Origin: Novosphingobium sp. SG919
GTDB taxonomy: Bacteria; Pseudomonadota; Alphaproteobacteria; Sphingomonadales; Sphingomonadaceae
DNA: 64,000 nucleotides
Assembly: GCF_012932495.1 (NCBI RefSeq)
Contig: NZ_JABCNG010000003.1
Coordinates: 458,191 to 522,190 of the forward strand
Direction: 5' to 3'
Each line of letters opens with the position of its first letter. The stretch's first letter is position 1. This document shows, piece after piece, positions 58,962 to 64,000 of this stretch. The notes under the pieces are model-generated. The model made no database searches. It was not told where the DNA came from and worked only from the letters and a program-made list of their open reading frames with translations. Both the position numbers and the translations under genes were made by a program.

Positions 58962-61754
58962 ATGACCTTGCCCCGCATCGCCCACCAGCGCGCCATCATC
59001 GACCGCCGCACCCTTGCCGAAGCCGTGACCCGTGCCGTCGTCGATGCCGGCGGCGATCCGTCACGCGCGCGCCCCACGGTGGTGGAGCATTTGCGCGCGG
59101 CGCTGGCCCATGGTCGCGATGAGCTGGCCCGCCGCCTGCGCGGCAAGCCGTCGGCCGGCTATGAATGCGCGCAAGGCCAGGCGTTCCTGGTGGACCAGCT
59201 GGTGCGCGTGATCCACGATTACGTGATCGGCCATGTCTATCGCGCCAGCAACCGCACCACGGGCGAGCGCATCGCCGTGCTGGCCGTGGGCGGCTATGGC
59301 CGCGGCGAGATGGCGCCGCATTCCGACGTGGACATCGCCTTTGTCACGCCCAACAAGCCCACCGCCTGGTGCGAGCAGGTGATCGAGGCAATGCTCTATT
59401 TCCTGTGGGACCTCGGGCTCAAGGTCGGCCACTCCAGCCGTTCGCTGGACGAGACGGTGCGCATGGCCAAGGGCGACTTGACGATTCGCACCGCGCTGCT
59501 CGAAGGTCGCTATGTCTGGGGTGATCGCGCGGTCTACGAGGAATGCTCGCGCCGGTTCTGGGCCGAAGTGGGCGCCGGCACCGAGCGGCAGTTCGTCGCC
59601 GAGAAGCTGGCCGAGCGCAACGAGCGGCACAAGCGGCTGGGTGACAGCCGCTATGTGGTGGAACCCAACGTGAAAGAGGGCAAGGGCGGCCTGCGCGACC
59701 TGCACACGCTCTACTGGATCGGCAAGTATGTGCACAAAGTGCGCGATCCGTCCGAACTCGTCGATGTCGGCCTGCTGACGGCGGCGGAGTACCGCGCGTT
59801 CCACCGCGCCGAGAACTTCTTCTGGGCGGTACGTTGCCACCTTCACATGATCACGCGCCGGGCCGAAGACCGCCTGACCTTCGACCTGCAACGCGAAGTG
59901 GCCGCGCGCATGGCCTTTGCCGATCGACCGGGCAAAAGCTCGGTCGAACGGTTCATGCAGTTCTTCTTCCTCCAGGCCAAGCAGGTGGGCTCGCTGACGG
60001 GCGTGTTCATGGCCCAGCTGGATGAACAGTTCGCGCGGACCAAGCCGGGCTTCTTTGCCGCGCTGCGCCAGCGCCGCAAGCGCACGGTTTCGGGCTTTCC
60101 CCTGGTGGCAGACAAGGTTTCGGTGCCGGGCGACGATTTCTTTGCCCAGGATCCCGCGTGCCTGCTGGAAATCTTCGTGGTGGCCGACAAGCACGGACTG
60201 GAAATCCACCCCGAAGCCATGCGCCTGGCGCGGCGCGATGCCGGGCTGATCGATGGCAGCGTGCGCAAGGATCCGCGCGCCAACGCGCTGTTCCTGGAAT
60301 TGCTGACCAGCCGGCATGACCCGGAAACCGTGCTGCGCTGGATGAACGAGGCCGGCGTGTTCGGCCGCTTCATCCCCGATTTCGGCCGCGTCGTGGCGCA
60401 GATGCAGTTCGACATGTACCACCACTATACGGTGGACGAACACACGATCCGCGCCATCGGCCTGCTCGCCCGCATCGAGAAGGGCGAGGAGCGCGAGCCG
60501 CACCCGCTGGCCAGCAACGTGGTGCAGAAGGTCGCTTCGCGCCGCGTGCTCTATGTCGCCACCCTGCTGCATGATATTGCCAAGGGCCGGCGCGGCGACC
60601 ATTCGATCCTGGGGGCCGAAGTGGCGCGCAAGCTGTGCCCACGGCTGGGACTTTCCGCGGCAGAGACCGAGCTGGTTTCGTGGCTGGTGCGCTGGCACCT
60701 GCTGATGAGCGCCACCGCGTTCAAGCGCGACCTGGCCGATTACAAGACGATCGCCGATTTTGCCGCGCAAGTGCAGAGCGCCGAGCGACTGCGCCTTTTG
60801 CTGATCCTGACCATCGTCGATATCCGCGCAGTGGGGCCGGGCATCTGGAATTCGTGGAAGCGCCAGTTGCTGGGCGACCTGTTCATCCAGACCGAGGAAA
60901 TGCTGCGCCTGGGCCACAAGCAGCACGGCCGCCCCGAACGTATCGCCGCCAAGAAGAAGGCGGTGGGCGAACTGCTCAAGGAGCGCGCCGCGCTGATCGG
61001 CACGGTGGGCCGCCAGCTCAGCGATGCCTATTGGATTGCCGAGCCCGAAGACATCATCGCGCTCAACCTGCAACAGATGGATGCCGCCTTGGGCGAGCCA
61101 CTGTCGGTGGAAGCGCACTACTATTCCGCGCGCGGCGCCACGCTCGTCACCGTGCTGGCGGCCGACCATGCCGGGCTGTTCTATCGCCTGGCCGGGGCGA
61201 TCCACCTGGCCGGGGGCAACATCATCGACGCGCGCATCCACACCACGCGCAATGGCCTGGCGGTGGACAATTTCCTGGTCCAGGACCCGCTGGGCCGCCC
61301 CTTGAACGAAGCGCGCCATATCGAGCGGCTGAAAGCCAGCATTGCCGATGCGCTGTCCAACCGGGTCAAGCTGATGCCGCAATTGGCCGCGCGCCCGCTG
61401 GCGCGCCCACGGGCCGAGGCGTTCGACGTGCAACCCATCGTCATCTACGACAACAAGGCCTCGAACCGCTTCACCGTGGTGGAAGTGGGCGCGCGCGATC
61501 GCCCTGCTCTGCTGGGCCGGCTGGCCCACGCGCTGTTCGATTCGCGGCTGGTGGTCCACTCCGCCCACATCGCCACCTATGGCGAGCGCGCGGTGGACAC
61601 GTTCTATGTCACCGACATCCTGGGCGAAAAGGTCACCAGCGAAACGCGGTTGCGCAATCTGGAAAAGCGGCTGCTCGATGCGGCGGAGGACCGTGGGCCA
61701 ACCGGCAGCAGCGGATCGGTGGCGGACCCTTCGGCCACGGCGGCCGCGGCGTGA
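58962..61754 (+). CDS. glnD: PII uridylyltransferase/uridylyl-removing enzyme
   Basis: Nitrogen-status sensor that uridylylates PII proteins under nitrogen limitation and removes UMP under excess. The 930-residue protein has the nucleotidyltransferase motif GGYGRGEMAPHSDVDIAF (110-127), a GlnD helical domain, an HD hydrolase motif (LLHDIAKGRRGDHS), and two C-terminal ACT domains for glutamine (the second starts near FTVVEVGARDRPALLGRLAH). Divergent from lgt. It would act on PII regulating the AmtB encoded at 3.7-5.0 kb. Confidence 0.97.
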   Translation: MTLPRIAHQRAIIDRRTLAEAVTRAVVDAGGDPSRARPTVVEHLRAALAHGRDELARRLRGKPSAGYECAQGQAFLVDQLVRVIHDYVIGHVYRASNRTTGERIAVLAVGGYGRGEMAPHSDVDIAFVTPNKPTAWCEQVIEAMLYFLWDLGLKVGHSSRSLDETVRMAKGDLTIRTALLEGRYVWGDRAVYEECSRRFWAEVGAGTERQFVAEKLAERNERHKRLGDSRYVVEPNVKEGKGGLRDLHTLYWIGKYVHKVRDPSELVDVGLLTAAEYRAFHRAENFFWAVRCHLHMITRRAEDRLTFDLQREVAARMAFADRPGKSSVERFMQFFFLQAKQVGSLTGVFMAQLDEQFARTKPGFFAALRQRRKRTVSGFPLVADKVSVPGDDFFAQDPACLLEIFVVADKHGLEIHPEAMRLARRDAGLIDGSVRKDPRANALFLELLTSRHDPETVLRWMNEAGVFGRFIPDFGRVVAQMQFDMYHHYTVDEHTIRAIGLLARIEKGEEREPHPLASNVVQKVASRRVLYVATLLHDIAKGRRGDHSILGAEVARKLCPRLGLSAAETELVSWLVRWHLLMSATAFKRDLADYKTIADFAAQVQSAERLRLLLILTIVDIRAVGPGIWNSWKRQLLGDLFIQTEEMLRLGHKQHGRPERIAAKKKAVGELLKERAALIGTVGRQLSDAYWIAEPEDIIALNLQQMDAALGEPLSVEAHYYSARGATLVTVLAADHAGLFYRLAGAIHLAGGNIIDARIHTTRNGLAVDNFLVQDPLGRPLNEARHIERLKASIADALSNRVKLMPQLAARPLARPRAEAFDVQPIVIYDNKASNRFTVVEVGARDRPALLGRLAHALFDSRLVVHSAHIATYGERAVDTFYVTDILGEKVTSETRLRNLEKRLLDAAEDRGPTGSSGSVADPSATAAAA

Positions 61755-61765
61755 ATCTGCCCCCC

Positions 61766-62347
61766 ATGACCGCTGCCTCCTATTCCGACCATGCCCCGCA
61801 GTATCTTGCCGGGCGCCTGCTCCTCGCGTTGCCGGGCATGATGGACCCGCGCTTCGATCATGCCGTGATCGCGCTCTGCCTCCACGATGCCAATGGCGCG
61901 TTGGGCATCGGCTTGGGCGAAGTGCGCGCGGGTATCACGTTCCATGCCCTGCTCGAGGATGTCGGCATCGATCCCGGCGATTCGCCCGATGTTCCCGTGC
62001 TGCACGGCGGCCCGGTGGAGACCGGGCGCGGTTTCGTGCTGCACACGCCTGATTGGGGCGGGGAAGGCTCGGTTACGGTCAACCCGCTGTGCACGCTTTC
62101 GGCCTCGATGGACGTGCTGCGCGCCATTGCCGAAGGGCGTGGGCCTTCGCGCTGGCTGATTGCTTTGGGCTATGCCGGCTGGGGACCGGGGCAGCTGGAG
62201 GAAGAACTGCACCACCACGGCTGGCACGCGGCCGAAGGTTCGCCAGCGATCCTGTTCGACACGCCGCGCGAACAGCGCTGGTCCGCCACCTGGCGCGCGG
62301 CCGGCATCGATCCGGCGCACCTGGCCGCTGATACTGGCCACGCCTGA
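61766..62347 (+). CDS. YqgE/AlgH family protein
   Basis: A 193-residue protein of the UPF0301/AlgH family: YLAGRLLLALPGMMDPRFDH, VLHGGPVETGRGFVLH and FALGYAGWGPGQLEEEL-type block (here IALGYAGWGPGQLEEEL). Structure is known for the family but the biochemical role is not settled. The ATG at 61766 lies 11 nt after the glnD stop; a GTG at 61751 overlapping glnD is also possible. Likely cotranscribed with glnD. Confidence 0.9.
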   Translation: MTAASYSDHAPQYLAGRLLLALPGMMDPRFDHAVIALCLHDANGALGIGLGEVRAGITFHALLEDVGIDPGDSPDVPVLHGGPVETGRGFVLHTPDWGGEGSVTVNPLCTLSASMDVLRAIAEGRGPSRWLIALGYAGWGPGQLEEELHHHGWHAAEGSPAILFDTPREQRWSATWRAAGIDPAHLAADTGHA

Positions 62348-62350
62348 CAG

Positions 62351-63652
62351 TCAGAACGCCGCGGTCACGCCCACTTCGGCGGCCACGCGGCGATAGTCGT
62401 AGATGCCCACGGTCGATCGGTTGCGCTCCCAGCGCAGCCGGGTGATCGGGGCCAGGCCTTGCCATTGCAGCGCGCGCCAGGTGGCATTGCCGACGATCGA
62501 AAAGCGGTCGTCCACCCGGCGCCGGGGATAGAGGAAAAGCCGGGCATCGGCCTCCAGATGGCTGTAACTGGCGCTGATCACCACCGTTGTCCGGCCGATC
62601 TCGCGAAAGGCATAGAGCGCGCCGCCGCCGGTCACGTCGGACCAGCCGGGATCGTTCGCCTTGGTGCGATTGACGAAGGCCTGGATCCCGCCGCCCAGGC
62701 GCGCGGAGAGGGCGCGGTCCAGCCCGGCAGAAAGGGAAAACACATCCCCGGTCTGCAGCGCGTTGCGGCGGTTGGCCGTATGCGTCACGCCCAGCCCGGC
62801 GCGGCCCTGCATGGTCTTGCCCATGGGATGCAGGAAATCGGCGGTCACCCCCAGCGACGTGCTGTAGGGATCGAGGCCATACCAGCGCCAGGTCGGCCCG
62901 GCGGCCAGAGTCAGCCGGTCGGCGCCCAGCACGTATTCGGGGCCAGCCTGAATTCCCACCAGGATGTCATCGAATCGTGAATTGCGGTAAAGATCGGCCG
63001 AGCCATTGGCCCGCACCAGCAGGTTGACGTCATTTTCCAGTGGCGCGCGGAAATAGGTCTGTCCGCGCAGCGCCAGGCCCAGGCCCGATTTGGCCTTGGC
63101 ATCCTGGTCCAGCGTGAAATCGCCGATCACGGTGCCCAGCGTGTTGGATCGCGTGGCGCGATTGATATTGCTGTCTGGGGCGAGGGCCACGTCCAGGCTG
63201 CCGCCGAACGGTTTGCGCGCCTTGAGCGCCGCCGCATAGAAACGCACCATGCGCTCCACGTCGGGCGGCAGGCCGCCGGCCTGGGCTGCGCGCATTTCCC
63301 GCCGGGCGGCGCCAAGGTCACCCATCATCGCCTGCACGCGGGCCAGTTCCAGGCGCACGCGCTGCGCCTTGGGCCGCTCGTCGAGAATGCGGCGCAGCAT
63401 GAGCGCCGCGTCCTTCAGCTTGTGCTCGCGATCGGCCAGCATCAGCGCCAGGCGAAAGCGCGCTTCATTGCGGACGTCGATGTCGGGATTGCCGGCCAGC
63501 GCACGATAGGCGGTTTCGGCCATGGCAAAGTCACCACGGTCGCGGGCCTGGTCCGCCAGTTCGAACAACTGCGGCGCCGATAGCGAAATGGTGTCGGCCT
63601 CGGCCACGACTGGACAAACCAGGGCCGCCAAGAGTGCGGCGAAAGAACGCAT
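62351..63652 (-). CDS. Slam-like outer-membrane protein (TPR plus beta-barrel)
   Basis: A 433-residue protein with signal peptide MRSFAALLAALVCPVVAEAD, an N-terminal TPR-type helical domain (residues 25-150: LADQARDRGDFAMAETAYRA; LELARVQAMMGDLGAARREM), then a C-terminal barrel of alternating strands ending in Phe (VAAEVGVTAAF). This is the layout of surface lipoprotein assembly modifiers (DUF560). Slam proteins move lipoproteins or hemophilin-like proteins to the cell surface; no obvious cargo gene is adjacent. Convergent with the YqgE gene. Confidence 0.75.
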   Translation of the reverse strand: MRSFAALLAALVCPVVAEADTISLSAPQLFELADQARDRGDFAMAETAYRALAGNPDIDVRNEARFRLALMLADREHKLKDAALMLRRILDERPKAQRVRLELARVQAMMGDLGAARREMRAAQAGGLPPDVERMVRFYAAALKARKPFGGSLDVALAPDSNINRATRSNTLGTVIGDFTLDQDAKAKSGLGLALRGQTYFRAPLENDVNLLVRANGSADLYRNSRFDDILVGIQAGPEYVLGADRLTLAAGPTWRWYGLDPYSTSLGVTADFLHPMGKTMQGRAGLGVTHTANRRNALQTGDVFSLSAGLDRALSARLGGGIQAFVNRTKANDPGWSDVTGGGALYAFREIGRTTVVISASYSHLEADARLFLYPRRRVDDRFSIVGNATWRALQWQGLAPITRLRWERNRSTVGIYDYRRVAAEVGVTAAF

Positions 63653-63886
63653 GCGAATGGAATAAACTCCCCGGATTGCAACGAACTATTGCATCGCTGC
63701 CCGCACGTCCAGCGTCTCGATCTCCGCTCCTTCTGGCGTGATGGTGTTGGAGAGGGGGTGTTTGGGGAGTGATTCAGCGGCGGTGATTCGGGTTGGTTGG
63801 GGGGGAACGCCAGAAAAGTTTGGGTCCAAAACGCAGGTGTTGCGGGGGTTTTGGTTGGATTTGCGGGGGTTGTGGAAAAATGGCCG
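63653..63886. other. Intergenic region upstream of the Slam-like gene
   Basis: No gene is supported. A minus-strand frame ends at 63686 with TPEGAEIETLDVRAAMQ, which reads like coding sequence, but no clear start or length could be fixed. Runs of G and T around 63790-63880 look like spacer DNA. Confidence 0.35.
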
Positions 63887-63975
63887 TTGACGGTTGGGGA
63901 GAGCCTCCATATATGCCGCTTCACCGATGCGGTGCAGCCGGTTTTTCCGGCGGCCTGGTTGTTTCCAGGTGCTGC
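63887..63975 (+). promoter_or_regulatory. Strong sigma-70-type promoter and folded RNA leader at the window edge
   Basis: TTGACG (63887-63892) and TATATG (63910-63915) are 17 nt apart. The downstream DNA folds as two hairpins, GCCGG-TTTTT-CCGGC (63937-63951) and CCTGG-TTGTTT-CCAGG (63954-63969), enclosed by GCAGC/GCTGC (63934-63938, 63971-63975). This suggests a structured leader for a highly expressed gene beyond the window. The gene is not visible. Confidence 0.5.
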
Positions 63976-64000
63976 GGTGTTGGTCGCCAGATAGCTACGG

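Noticed and set aside
59061..61568. An 835-codon open frame antisense to glnD
   Set aside because: It mirrors the high-GC glnD gene, which has clear catalytic motifs; the antisense product has no recognisable domain.

Overview
The window reads as a high-GC alphaproteobacterial chromosome of the order Sphingomonadales (Novosphingobium/Sphingobium-like). Supporting this are the long N-terminal extension on ribosomal protein S9, a cytochrome bc1 operon with separate b and c1 genes, a dut/coaBC/ubiB/ubiE/mutM block, glnD, and mosaic intergenic repeats of the alphaproteobacterial type. This assignment rests on gene content and protein style; no database search was made.

Layout. (1) 1-15.4 kb is core chromosome: heme A synthase, rplM-rpsI, a LuxR-type regulator, amtB, an aminotransferase, then dut/coaBC, two tandem paralogous membrane proteins, an acyltransferase/ubiB/ubiE block, mutM and a GGDEF diguanylate cyclase. 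(2) 15.6-25.4 kb is one compact module: a tandem-AAA ATPase transcribed leftward, and facing away from it an overlapping five-gene operon encoding a SWIM zinc-finger protein, a DUF5691-like protein, a MoxR-type AAA ATPase, a DUF5682-like protein and a vWA protein with an intact MIDAS motif. Its function is not established, and it is the best candidate for an undescribed machine. (3) About 25.5-50.6 kb is an accessory island inserted at a tRNA-Gly gene. At its right end lie a P4-type tyrosine integrase and AlpA; a degenerate copy of the tRNA 3' end lies near 25.49 kb. It carries a MobQ/Ti-type relaxase-helicase (TraA), TraC and TraD-like proteins and a recognisable oriT, but no type IV secretion genes, so it looks like an integrative mobilizable element. 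(4) 50.8-63.7 kb is core chromosome again: an NDP-forming acyl-CoA synthetase, apt, the bc1 operon, an NDUFAF7-type methyltransferase, lgt, glnD, a YqgE/AlgH protein and a Slam-like outer-membrane protein.

Island cargo. It includes an HNH endonuclease, an AbiEi/AbiEii type IV toxin-antitoxin pair with two long perfect palindromes at its promoter, a BigR-type persulfide-detoxification cluster, and a leftward four-gene operon (small protein, methyltransferase-HNH fusion, AlbA_2-domain protein, PD-(D/E)XK-like protein). It also includes a divergent pair of a nucleoid-associated-like protein and a membrane protein, a HEPN-MNT fusion, and an ArdC-type antirestriction protein coupled to a sigma-region-4-like protein. 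The four-gene operon and its divergent partner look like one or two uncharacterised defence or conflict systems.

Limits. All calls come from reading sequence and motifs. Starts were chosen by Shine-Dalgarno context, overlaps and family N-termini. Promoters, operators and att sites are predictions.
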